Source of the DNA: Candidatus Methylomirabilis lanthanidiphila
GTDB taxonomy: Bacteria; Methylomirabilota; Methylomirabilia; Methylomirabilales; Methylomirabilaceae
Length of the DNA stretch: 50,238 nt
Reading direction: 5' to 3'
NCBI GenBank assembly: GCA_902196205.1
Contig: CABIKM010000004.1
Span: forward strand, 1-50,238
The notes under the pieces were generated by a model that saw only the letters and a program-made list of their open reading frames with translations, was not told the DNA's origin and made no database searches. Each line of letters begins with the position of its first letter. Positions within the stretch are counted from its first letter, which is position 1. Made by a program: the position numbers and the translations under genes. This document shows, one piece after another, positions 1-8,101 of this stretch.

Positions 1-90
1 CTGGAATCGGTTCAGGTCGCATAGTATTTTCTCCTCCCCGCCCTCTACTCTAATTTACAGGGGGGTAGGTGTCTCACTCATATTGACACA
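1..90 (-). mobile_element. Probable end of an insertion sequence running off the left edge
   Basis: On the minus strand a strong ribosome binding site (GGAGGAG, complement of 31-37) sits eight bases before an ATG at 22, and the reading frame begins M-R-P-E-P-I-P and leaves the window. On the other side, 70-88 reads TGTCTCACTCATATTGACA, which has the TG...CA form of many transposon ends and a GTGTC/GACAC palindrome. The hsdM homology resumes at about 93. I infer an insertion sequence whose right end lies near 88-92 and whose transposase starts at 22. I do not recognise the family, and the visible reading frame is only seven codons. Confidence 0.45.
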
Positions 91-101
91 GAGGGGATGT
101 C

Positions 102-521
102 GTGGACGAGAAGGGCAAAATCTCGAAGAAGGCGGTGGCGGCTCGCCTAAAGGAGATCGGTCACGACGCCGAAGATGCGGAGGAGCGTAATGCGCTTGAA
201 AACTATGCCGCCCTGCTCGACAAGCAAGCTAGTGCCAAAAGCCGGTTGAGGACTGCGCAGGACGCGCTCGAGGCTAAGGTCGCCGCGAAATACGGTAAGC
301 TCACCGAGACCGAGATCAAGACCCTCGTCGTAGAAGACAAATGGCTGGCGCAGCTTGCCGCCGATGTGCAGAGCGAGTTGGACCGCGTCTCCCAGGCGCT
401 CACCGACCGTATCCGCCAGCTCGCCGACCGCTATGCCACCCCGCTGCCGCAGCTCACCGAAGACGTGAGGATCCTCGCCGCCCGCGTGGACGAGCACCTG
501 AAGAAGATGGGGGCGGTATGA
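102..521 (+). pseudogene. hsdM: hsdM remnant: C-terminal end of a type I restriction N6-adenine methyltransferase
   Basis: The 139 residues match only the C-terminal helical tail of HsdM, the methyltransferase subunit of type I restriction-modification systems. Recognisable family features are the DEKGKISK start, the KTLVVEDKW stretch and the final RYATPLPQLTEDV...EHLKKMG. The SAM-binding and NPPF catalytic motifs are absent because the rest of the gene is missing. The frame is open back to about 87, where it meets a stop at 84, just inside the probable insertion sequence. The GTG at 102 is therefore a chance start. The stop overlaps the hsdS start (ATGA), so translation coupling with hsdS would have existed in the intact operon. 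Confidence 0.85.
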
Positions 522-1834
522 AACTGAGTCCGGGGTACAAGCAGACCGAGGTGGGGGTGATTCCGGAGGACTGGGACGCAGGCTGCCTTGGTGATAAATC
601 CACAAAGGTCGGAAGCGGCATGACCCCAACGGGGGGCGAGAAAGTTTACAAGCAAGAGGGGCGACCCTTTCTCAGAAGTCAAAATGTCGGTTGGGGCACA
701 CTTCTCATGGAGGATATTGCCTTCATTGACGAAGCTACCCACGCCACATTCACGGCCACGGAGGTCACGCTTGACGACGTTCTTCTGAACATCACTGGCG
801 CATCAATCGGCCGTAGTGCTGTTGCCGATGCTCGCGTCGAACGAGGCAACGTGAATCAGCATGTTTGCATCATTCGTACCGACCAGGACCTGCTATATCC
901 GCGATTTCTAAACTACTTCCTGCTCTCAAAAGCTGGGCAGCGACAGATTGACAGCTTTCAGGCTGGCGGTAACCGGCAGGGATTGAACTTTGGACAGATT
1001 CGGTCATTTCGTCTCCCAATTCCACCCCTCCCCGAACAACGCGCCATCGCGGCTGCGCTGGGGGATGTGGATGCGCTGCTGGGCGCGCTGGCCCACCTCA
1101 TCGCCAAGAAGCGCGACCTCAAGCAGGCCGCCATGCAGCAGCTTCTCACCGGCCAGACGCGCCTGCCGGGCTTCGGTAAAGGGGTCACTTCCCAGAGAAC
1201 AAGCGTTGGTCGACTTCCGAAGGACTGGACTCTAACGCCCCTGAAGTCAATCAGCACTATGAATGGACGAATAGGCTGGCAGGGTTTGAAGCAGGAGGAG
1301 TTTACTTCTGTTGAGAGCGACCCGTTCCTGATTACGGGGATGAACTTTGAAGATGGCGAGATTAGGTGGGGCGAGGTTTATCACATTCCCGAGAAACGGT
1401 ATGAGGAAGCGAAGCCCATCCAACTACGCGGTGGTGACATTCTCATGACCAAGGATGGCACCATCGGGAAGCTCTTGTTTGTTGAGTCTATTCCCTTCCC
1501 GGGCAAAGCGTCGCTCAATAGCCACTTGCTGGTGTTTCCGCCTCTGAAGGACTCTTATGTTCCCACATTTCTCTTCTACCACTTGAGTTCTAAGAGATTT
1601 GCGGACTACGTTGATCTGAACAAGTCGGGCACGACTTTCTTTGGAATCACTCAGGAAGCTGTCGGGAAGTATCAAGCGTGCCTGCCGTCGATTGATGAGC
1701 AAACCGCCATCGCCGCCGTGCTCTCCGACATGGACGCGGAGATCGCAGCGCTGGAGCAGCGGGCGGCCAAGACTCGCGCCCTCAAGCAGGGGATGATGCA
1801 GGAGCTGCTCACTGGGAGGACCAGACTTGTATGA
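518..1834 (+). CDS. hsdS: Type I restriction-modification specificity subunit HsdS
   Basis: HsdS recognises the bipartite DNA target for the type I methyltransferase/restriction complex. The 438-residue protein has the usual two target recognition domains, roughly residues 1-165 and 225-385. Each is followed by a conserved helical spacer: PLPEQRAIAAALGDVDALL near 168-215 and IDEQTAIAAVLSDMDAEI near 390-438. Both spacers end in a QxLLTGxTRL motif (QQLLTGQTRL and QELLTGRTRL). The N-terminus GYKQTEVGVIPEDW is typical of TRD1. The start at 518 overlaps the hsdM stop (ATGA). The open frame continues upstream to 341, but that part is a shadow of hsdM. The protein looks intact although its methyltransferase partner is truncated. 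Confidence 0.93.
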   Translation: MKLSPGYKQTEVGVIPEDWDAGCLGDKSTKVGSGMTPTGGEKVYKQEGRPFLRSQNVGWGTLLMEDIAFIDEATHATFTATEVTLDDVLLNITGASIGRSAVADARVERGNVNQHVCIIRTDQDLLYPRFLNYFLLSKAGQRQIDSFQAGGNRQGLNFGQIRSFRLPIPPLPEQRAIAAALGDVDALLGALAHLIAKKRDLKQAAMQQLLTGQTRLPGFGKGVTSQRTSVGRLPKDWTLTPLKSISTMNGRIGWQGLKQEEFTSVESDPFLITGMNFEDGEIRWGEVYHIPEKRYEEAKPIQLRGGDILMTKDGTIGKLLFVESIPFPGKASLNSHLLVFPPLKDSYVPTFLFYHLSSKRFADYVDLNKSGTTFFGITQEAVGKYQACLPSIDEQTAIAAVLSDMDAEIAALEQRAAKTRALKQGMMQELLTGRTRLV

Positions 1835-3774
1835 AGATTTCAACGATCCTCGACCACATTGACAGCGGCCACATAGCGTTGCCGGAGTTTCAGCGCGGCT
1901 ATGTCTGGAATAGCGACCAAGTTCGGAAGCTGTTCACTTTGCTATTCCTTCGCCGTCCGGTGGGCGGCCTGCTCGTTTGGGCCACCGAATCCCGAACAGC
2001 CGCGCATCGAGGTGATGGGCCGCTCGCCGGCGGCGTGGTGAAGCTCCTGCTCGACGGTCAGCAACGTATGACCTCACTCTACGGCGTGGTGCGTGGCAGG
2101 CCGCCCATGTTCTTCGACGGAAACGCAAAGGCGTTCACCGGGTTGCGGTTCCATCTCGATACGCAAGCCTTCGAGTTTTATCAGCCGGTCAAGATGCAGG
2201 ATGACCCACTCTGGATTGATGTCACGGAGTTGATGAAGAAAGGAGCCGCCGGGCTGGGTGAGTTCGTGACCCGCCTGACTGCGCAGCCTGCTCTGGCAAC
2301 GAAAGTGGGCGAGTATGTCGGGCGTCTCAGCCGCCTGCTCGGCGTCGCTGATGTGGACCTTTACGTCGAGGAAGTTACCGGTGCGGACAAGACGCTGGAT
2401 GTGGTCGTGGACATCTTCAACCAAGTGAACGGCGGAGGCACCAAGCTCTCGAAGGGCGACCTGGCGTTGGCCAAGATTTGCGTCGACTGGCCACAGGCAC
2501 GCGACACGATGAAGGCCAAGCTCAAGGAGTGGGCCAGGGCGGATTACCACTTCAACCTCGACTGGCTGCTGCGCTCGGTGAACACCGTCCTCACCGGCGA
2601 GGCCAAATTCCAGTTCTTGCATGAGAAAACCGCGGAGGAGATTCGGGATGGTCTGGAACGGGCTACCAGGCACATTGATACAAGCCTGAACCTCATCAGC
2701 GGTCGGCTCGGACTCGACCACGACCAGGTATTCTTTGGTCGCTTTGGTGTGCCCGTGATGGTGCGTTACCTCGACTACCGTAGCGGGCCGATGGGTGAGA
2801 AGGAGCGGGACAAGCTGCTTTTCTGGTTCGTGCAGGCGGGGATGTGGGGCCGGTTCTCAGGCTCAACCGAATCGTTCATCGATCAGGACCTTGCCGCTTT
2901 GGAAGGGGAGGATGGCGGGCTCGACAAGCTCCTGGAACAGTTGCGGCTGTGGCACGGTGGCCTTCGGGTCGAGCCGGGCCATTTTACCGGCTGGAGTCTC
3001 GGTGCACGGTTCTATCCCGTACTCTACCTGCTAACGCGCATGGGGTCCGCCCGGGACTGGGGCACCGGTCTACCACTGAAGGCTTCCCTGCTTGGCAGAA
3101 TGAGCCGGTTGGAGGTGCATCACATCTTCCCGAAGGCGCAGCTCTATCAACGCAAGTTCAAGCGCCCAGAGGTGAACGCGCTCGCGAATTTCTGCTTCCT
3201 CACCAAAGACACCAACCTCGATATCAATGATCGCCTACCGGAGGAGTACTTCCCGGAGATAGCGCGAGCCCACCCCCATGCGCTCGCTTCGCAGTGGATT
3301 CCCGCTGATCCGAACCTGTGGAAGATCGAGAACTTCCGCGAGTTTCTTGAAGCCCGGAAGGTACTGCTGGCGGCAGAGGTCAACCGGCGGATGAAGGACC
3401 TTCTTCACGGGAGTGACGAATGGCTGGCTGGGGCGGCACCCCAAGCTCCTGCGGCCGTCGTGGTCGGAGGCGGCATCACGAGCGAAGCCGAGGAGGAACA
3501 GCTTGAAGCCCTCAATCACTGGATGGAAGAGAACCGCTTGCCGCGTGGCGTGCTGGCTTACGACCTCGCCGACCCCGCAACCGGCGAGCAGAAAGCCGTC
3601 TTCGACCTCGCTTGGCCCAGCGGCATTCAGGAGGAACTGAGCCAGCCGGTCGCGGTGTTGTTGAACGAAGGCAACGAAACCCTGGCCATCGCGAGCCAAG
3701 CCGGATTTCGGTTCTTTACGTCGGTCGACGATTTTCAGCGTTACGTCAGGGATGACATTCTTGTGGAGACATAA
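1831..3774 (+). CDS. DUF262 / HNH nuclease of the GmrSD type inside the type I restriction operon
   Basis: This 647-residue protein has an N-terminal DUF262 (GmrS/ParB-like NTPase) domain with LPEFQRGYVW near residue 17 and the signature LLLDGQQRMTSLYG at 73-86. A DUF1524-like His-Me nuclease core follows, with VHHIFPKAQ near 429 and NFCFLTKDTNLDIN near 453. A C-terminal extension of about 100 residues (about 545-647) is unfamiliar to me. GmrSD proteins are type IV enzymes that cleave modified phage DNA. Here the gene starts inside the hsdS stop (ATGA) and ends two bases before hsdR, so it belongs to the same transcript. A role as an extra restriction activity or toxin-like effector of the system is inference. 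Confidence 0.85.
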   Translation: MKISTILDHIDSGHIALPEFQRGYVWNSDQVRKLFTLLFLRRPVGGLLVWATESRTAAHRGDGPLAGGVVKLLLDGQQRMTSLYGVVRGRPPMFFDGNAKAFTGLRFHLDTQAFEFYQPVKMQDDPLWIDVTELMKKGAAGLGEFVTRLTAQPALATKVGEYVGRLSRLLGVADVDLYVEEVTGADKTLDVVVDIFNQVNGGGTKLSKGDLALAKICVDWPQARDTMKAKLKEWARADYHFNLDWLLRSVNTVLTGEAKFQFLHEKTAEEIRDGLERATRHIDTSLNLISGRLGLDHDQVFFGRFGVPVMVRYLDYRSGPMGEKERDKLLFWFVQAGMWGRFSGSTESFIDQDLAALEGEDGGLDKLLEQLRLWHGGLRVEPGHFTGWSLGARFYPVLYLLTRMGSARDWGTGLPLKASLLGRMSRLEVHHIFPKAQLYQRKFKRPEVNALANFCFLTKDTNLDINDRLPEEYFPEIARAHPHALASQWIPADPNLWKIENFREFLEARKVLLAAEVNRRMKDLLHGSDEWLAGAAPQAPAAVVVGGGITSEAEEEQLEALNHWMEENRLPRGVLAYDLADPATGEQKAVFDLAWPSGIQEELSQPVAVLLNEGNETLAIASQAGFRFFTSVDDFQRYVRDDILVET

Positions 3775-3776
3775 CC

Positions 3777-6700
3777 ATGAGCACCGTCGGCCAGATCGAG
3801 AAGAAGACTCAGGCACGCGTGGTGAGGCTGTTCCGAGAGCAGCTCGGCTACGACTATCTCGGCGACTGGACCGAGCGCGAGGGCAACCGCAACATCGAAG
3901 AGGAGCTGCTGCGAGCCTTCCTGCGAGACAAGCAGGGCTACGACGAGGCGCTCATCACGCGGGCACTTCACGTCTTCGGCAAGGCGGCGGGCGACTCCAG
4001 CAAGAGTCTCTACGACCGTAACCGCGCCGTGTACGACATGCTGCGCTACCCCGTGAAGGTAAAGCCCGGTGCGGGCGACAATACTGAGGACATTTGGCTC
4101 GTCGACTGGAAGCACTCGGAGCGGAACCACTTCGCCATCGCAGAGGAAGTGACCGTCCCGGGCAGCAATGCCAAGGCCCACACCAAGCGCCCGGACGTAG
4201 TGCTCTACGTCAACGGCATTGCGCTCGGTGTGCTGGAGCTGAAACGCTCGACGATTTCCGTAGCCGAGGGCATCCGCCAGAACCTCGACAACCAGAAGAA
4301 GGTCTTCATCGAGCACTTCTTCTCGACGGTGCAGTGGGTGATGGCTGGCAACGACACCGAGGGCCTGCGCTACGGCACCATCCAGACGCCGGAGAAGTAC
4401 TACCTCACCTGGAAGGAGGATGGACCCGAAGGCAACCCGCTGGATCGCGCGCTTCTCCAGCTCTGCGCCAAGACCCGCTTTCTGGAGCTGATTCATGACT
4501 TCATCGTCTTCGACGCCGGGATCAAGAAGCTCTGTCGGGCTCACCAGTACTTCGGCGTGCGGGCCGCGCACAGCCATGTAATGCGTCGCGAGGGCGGGAT
4601 CATCTGGCACACGCAGGGTAGCGGAAAGAGTCTCGTCATGGTGTGGCTGACCAAATGGATTCGCGAGCATGTCACCGATGCCCGCGTGCTCATCATCACG
4701 GACCGTACCGAGCTTGACGAGCAGATCGAGGGGGTCTTCAAGGGCGTCAACGAAGACATCTACCGCACCAAGAGCGGCGCGGACCTAATCGCCACCCTGA
4801 ACGCGACGTCGCCCTGGCTGGTGTGCTCGCTCGTCCACAAATTCAGTGGGAAGGGGGAAGGCGAGGAGGTCGGCGACATCCCCGGCTACATCGCAGAATT
4901 GAAGAAGGCGCTGCCGCCCGGTTTCGCCGCCAAGGGCAACCTCTTCGTCTTCGTCGACGAGTGTCACCGCACCCAATCCGGTGAGCTGCACAAGGCGATG
5001 ACGGCCATCCTGCCGAGAGCCGTGTTCATCGGCTTCACCGGCACGCCGCTGCTGAAGGCCGACAAGCAGAAGAGCATTGAGGTTTTCGGCGGTTACATCC
5101 ACACCTACAGGTTCGACGAGGCGGTGAAGGACAAGGTGGTGCTCGACTTGCGCTATGAGGCGCGGGACATCGATCAGCGTATCACCTCGCAGGACAAGAT
5201 CGACCAGTGGTTCGAGGCCAAGACTCGAGGTCTGACCGACTTGGCCAAAGCGCAGCTCAAGCAGCGGTGGGGCACGATGCAGAAGGTGCTCTCCAGCCAG
5301 TCGCGACTGGAGCAGATCGGCGCCGACATCTTGATGGACATGGAGACTCGCGACCGGCTGAAGAGCGGCCGGGGCAATGCCATACTGGTCTCCGGGAGCA
5401 TCTACCAAGCGTGTAGGTTCTACGAGTTATTGGACAAGACCGACTTCAGGGGCAAGTGCGCGATCGTCACCTCTTACAGACCGTCACCCGCTGACATCAA
5501 GGGCGAGGAGAGCGGCGAGGGTCTGACGGAGCGGCTGCGACAATACGACATTTACAAGCAGATGCTGGCCGACTGGTTCAACGAGCCGGCGGAGACCGCG
5601 GTAAGCAGGGTTGAAGAGTTCGAGAAGGCTGTAAAGAAGAAGTTCATCAAAGAGCCGGGTCAGATGAAGCTGCTCATCGTGGTCGATAAGCTGCTGACGG
5701 GCTTCGATGCGCCGCCTGCAACTCACCTGTACATTGATAAGCAGATGCGCGATCACGGTCTCTTCCAGGCCATCTGCCGCGTGAACCGGCTGGACGGTGG
5801 CGACAAGGAGTACGGATACATCATCGACTACAAGGACCTGTTCCAGAGCCTCGAGGGAGCGGTGCACGACTACACCTCAGGGGCACTGGACGGCTACGAC
5901 AAGGAGGATGTGGCGGGACTGCTCGAGGACCGGCTGGGCAAGGCACGGGAGCGACTGGAGGAGGTTCGGGAGGCAGTGAAGGCCCTCTGTGAGCCGGTGG
6001 AAGTGCCAAAGGACTCGGCGGCCTACCTGCGCTACTTCTGCGCCAAGGATTCCGGCCACGCCGAACAGCTCAAGGCCAACGAACCGAACCGACTGGCGCT
6101 CTACAAACATGTTGCGGCGTTCGTTCGAGCGTTTGCCAACCTCGCCAACGAGTTGGCAGACGCCGGATACTCTCCCACTGATATCGATGTCCTGAAGGCA
6201 GAGGTCGACCACTACGAGAAAGTCCGCACCGAGGTCAAGCTGGCCAGCGGCGACTACATCGATCTCAAGATGTACGAGCCGGCCATGCGGCACCTGATCG
6301 ACGCCTACATCCGGGCCGAAGAGAGCGAGAAGGTGTCCGCCTTCGATGACATGTCGCTCGTCCAGCTTATCGTTGAACGAGGGGCGGCTGCGGTCGATAC
6401 TCTGCCGGATGGAATCAGGAAGAACGAGGAGGCCGTGGCCGAGGCCATCGAGAACAACGTCCGCAAGCTGATCATCGACGAACAGCCGATCAATCCGAAG
6501 TACTATGAAAAGATGTCGGAGTTGCTGGACGCCTTGATCGAACAACGCCGCAAGGAGGCGATGGACTACCAGAAGTATCTGCGCAAGATCGTAGAATTGA
6601 CAAGACAGGTGACCAACCCCGAAGCGAGTGGCGCGTATCCGGTAACGACGAATACCCCTGGCAAGCGGGCGTTGTATGATAACTTCGACAAGGACGAGGC

Positions 6701-6962
6701 GCTGGCGCTGGCGGTCCATGCCGCGGTACGCGCCAACCGGCAGGACGACTGGCGGAGTAACCCGTTCAAGGTCAAGAAGGTGAGGAATGCGATCCGGGAC
6801 GCGCTGGCGTCGGACGGGGCGCGAGTGATAGGCGGCCGTGACGCTGCGAAGCCCACCGTTGTGCAGGCACCGCCGGATGTCTATGTTACGAAGTCGTCGG
6901 AGTCCCCCGAAGAGCGGGTCGAGAGAATCCTCGCTTTGGTGAAGAATCAGGATGAGTACTGA
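3777..6962 (+). CDS. hsdR: Type I restriction enzyme endonuclease subunit HsdR
   Basis: HsdR is the translocating nuclease of the type I complex. The 1061-residue protein carries an N-terminal PD-(D/E)XK nuclease domain, with KRPDVVLYVNG near 138-148 and the catalytic ELK near 154-156. A superfamily 2 helicase motor follows, with Walker A TQGSGKS near 276-282, DECH near 394-397 and TGTPL near 421. The helical C-terminal domain is complete. It begins two bases after the DUF262 gene, and its last codons overlap the start of the metallopeptidase gene by 11 bases. It cannot restrict without HsdM, and only a fragment of hsdM remains next to it, so activity depends on a methyltransferase encoded elsewhere. 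Confidence 0.95.
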   Translation: MSTVGQIEKKTQARVVRLFREQLGYDYLGDWTEREGNRNIEEELLRAFLRDKQGYDEALITRALHVFGKAAGDSSKSLYDRNRAVYDMLRYPVKVKPGAGDNTEDIWLVDWKHSERNHFAIAEEVTVPGSNAKAHTKRPDVVLYVNGIALGVLELKRSTISVAEGIRQNLDNQKKVFIEHFFSTVQWVMAGNDTEGLRYGTIQTPEKYYLTWKEDGPEGNPLDRALLQLCAKTRFLELIHDFIVFDAGIKKLCRAHQYFGVRAAHSHVMRREGGIIWHTQGSGKSLVMVWLTKWIREHVTDARVLIITDRTELDEQIEGVFKGVNEDIYRTKSGADLIATLNATSPWLVCSLVHKFSGKGEGEEVGDIPGYIAELKKALPPGFAAKGNLFVFVDECHRTQSGELHKAMTAILPRAVFIGFTGTPLLKADKQKSIEVFGGYIHTYRFDEAVKDKVVLDLRYEARDIDQRITSQDKIDQWFEAKTRGLTDLAKAQLKQRWGTMQKVLSSQSRLEQIGADILMDMETRDRLKSGRGNAILVSGSIYQACRFYELLDKTDFRGKCAIVTSYRPSPADIKGEESGEGLTERLRQYDIYKQMLADWFNEPAETAVSRVEEFEKAVKKKFIKEPGQMKLLIVVDKLLTGFDAPPATHLYIDKQMRDHGLFQAICRVNRLDGGDKEYGYIIDYKDLFQSLEGAVHDYTSGALDGYDKEDVAGLLEDRLGKARERLEEVREAVKALCEPVEVPKDSAAYLRYFCAKDSGHAEQLKANEPNRLALYKHVAAFVRAFANLANELADAGYSPTDIDVLKAEVDHYEKVRTEVKLASGDYIDLKMYEPAMRHLIDAYIRAEESEKVSAFDDMSLVQLIVERGAAAVDTLPDGIRKNEEAVAEAIENNVRKLIIDEQPINPKYYEKMSELLDALIEQRRKEAMDYQKYLRKIVELTRQVTNPEASGAYPVTTNTPGKRALYDNFDKDEALALAVHAAVRANRQDDWRSNPFKVKKVRNAIRDALASDGARVIGGRDAAKPTVVQAPPDVYVTKSSESPEERVERILALVKNQDEY

Positions 6963-7680
6963 GGGGGTCGAAATCCGGGTGAGCGGCCTGGCGGTTCAGA
7001 TCGTCCGCAAGGACATCAAGAACCTGCACCTCGGCGTGTATCCGCCCAACGGTCGGGTGCGCGTGGCCGCACCCTTATGCGTCGATGATGACGCGGTGCG
7101 CTTGGCGTTGATCGGCAAGCTGGGATGGATCAAGAAGCAGCAGGCGAAGTTTGCGGCGCAGCCCCGACAGACCGAGCGTGAGATGGTGAGCGGAGAGAGC
7201 CACTACTTTCTTGGGCGGCGTTATCGGCTGCGGGTGGTGATGCGTGATGGTCCGAGCCGTGTCGTGCTAGCGAACCGTTCCACCCTCGAACTGCAGGGGC
7301 GCAGTGAGTACGAAGCGAAAGAACGTGGGCAGGTACTGCGGCGCTGGTATCGTAAGCGTCTGCGCGAACTCGTGCCGCCCCTCTTGGCCAAATGGGAGGC
7401 GATCGTAGGCGTTCGCGCGGTCTCCGTGGGCATCAAGCAGATGAAGACCAAGTGGGGCGCTTGCAGCGTAGACGCACGGCGCATCTGGTTGAACCTCGAG
7501 CTCGCCAAGAAGCCCGTACAGTGCCTCGAGTACCTCATCGTCCATGAACTGACACACCTCGTTGAACCGCATCACAACAACCGATTCGTGTCGTTGATGG
7601 ACCGACAAATGCCGCAGTGGCGGTCCCATCGGAAGGCGCTGAACGAGGTGCCGCTCGGTCATGCAGATTGGAGCTATTGA
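6952..7680 (+). CDS. YgjP/SprT-like zinc metallopeptidase (DUF45, COG1451)
   Basis: This 242-residue protein belongs to the YgjP family of small metal-dependent hydrolases. It shows the conserved KTKWGAC, the zinc motif HELTH near residues 197-201 and downstream histidines in EPHHNNRF. It begins inside the end of hsdR (11-base overlap) and is therefore the last gene of the restriction operon. Members of this family are often found next to type I hsdR genes, which suggests an accessory role in the system, but the substrate is not known. The first 90 residues show no signal peptide, so it is probably cytoplasmic. Confidence 0.88.
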   Translation: MSTEGVEIRVSGLAVQIVRKDIKNLHLGVYPPNGRVRVAAPLCVDDDAVRLALIGKLGWIKKQQAKFAAQPRQTEREMVSGESHYFLGRRYRLRVVMRDGPSRVVLANRSTLELQGRSEYEAKERGQVLRRWYRKRLRELVPPLLAKWEAIVGVRAVSVGIKQMKTKWGACSVDARRIWLNLELAKKPVQCLEYLIVHELTHLVEPHHNNRFVSLMDRQMPQWRSHRKALNEVPLGHADWSY

Positions 7681-7979
7681 TGTTGTGGCTGCACCGAGAG
7701 TGTGCTGGCGAGTCAACCAGGGGTGTGACCGGTCGGACAGATCGAACAGCTCCCCGTGGTTGCTGCACTTCGGCAACCCACTGAACGTTAGGCGCCATTG
7801 TAACGTTGGAGGAGAAAAAGAGAGCCAAATATGCCGAGTGGACGTGGTCATTGCGGCATTCAGCGAAATGAGGACACGCTGCGGTGTTATGCAGTCGTGT
7901 GTCGTTCGGAAGCAGACGCGCCGGAAAATGGTAGCGCATACCATCGTGGGCCTTGACCCCAACGCGACCTCACGGCTGT
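7681..7979. other. Intergenic stretch without a convincing gene
   Basis: This stretch separates the restriction operon from the flavoprotein gene. It contains a GGAGGAG at 7809-7815 followed by a 41-codon open frame starting with ATG at 7831 (MPSGRGHCGIQRNEDTLRCY...) that I do not recognise. It may be a fragment of a lost gene. An AACGTTAGGC string near 7785 resembles the end of an integron attachment site, but the matching inverse core is missing. No promoter or terminator could be supported. Confidence 0.4.
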
Positions 7980-8101
7980 GACGCGGCCATCGTCGCGCCG
8001 GCGCCGCGGGGCTGGCGACCGCGATCTTTACGCGCCGGCTGAATCCGGCGCGATCGGTCCGGCTGCTCGACGGCGCGAAGAAGCCGGGCGCAAAGATTCT
8101 C

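Noticed and set aside
341-517. Upstream extension of the hsdS frame
   Set aside because: It is an arginine/alanine-rich shadow of the hsdM tail; hsdS begins at 518 with a typical N-terminus.
7780-7800. AACGTTAGGC resembling an integron attC right core
   Set aside because: No matching RYYYAAC inverse core or paired L sites within 150 bases upstream, and a similar string occurs upstream of the Rel/SpoT gene, so it is probably chance.
7661-7981. 106-codon + strand frame after the metallopeptidase gene
   Set aside because: It begins inside the metallopeptidase gene, has no ribosome binding site and no familiar sequence.
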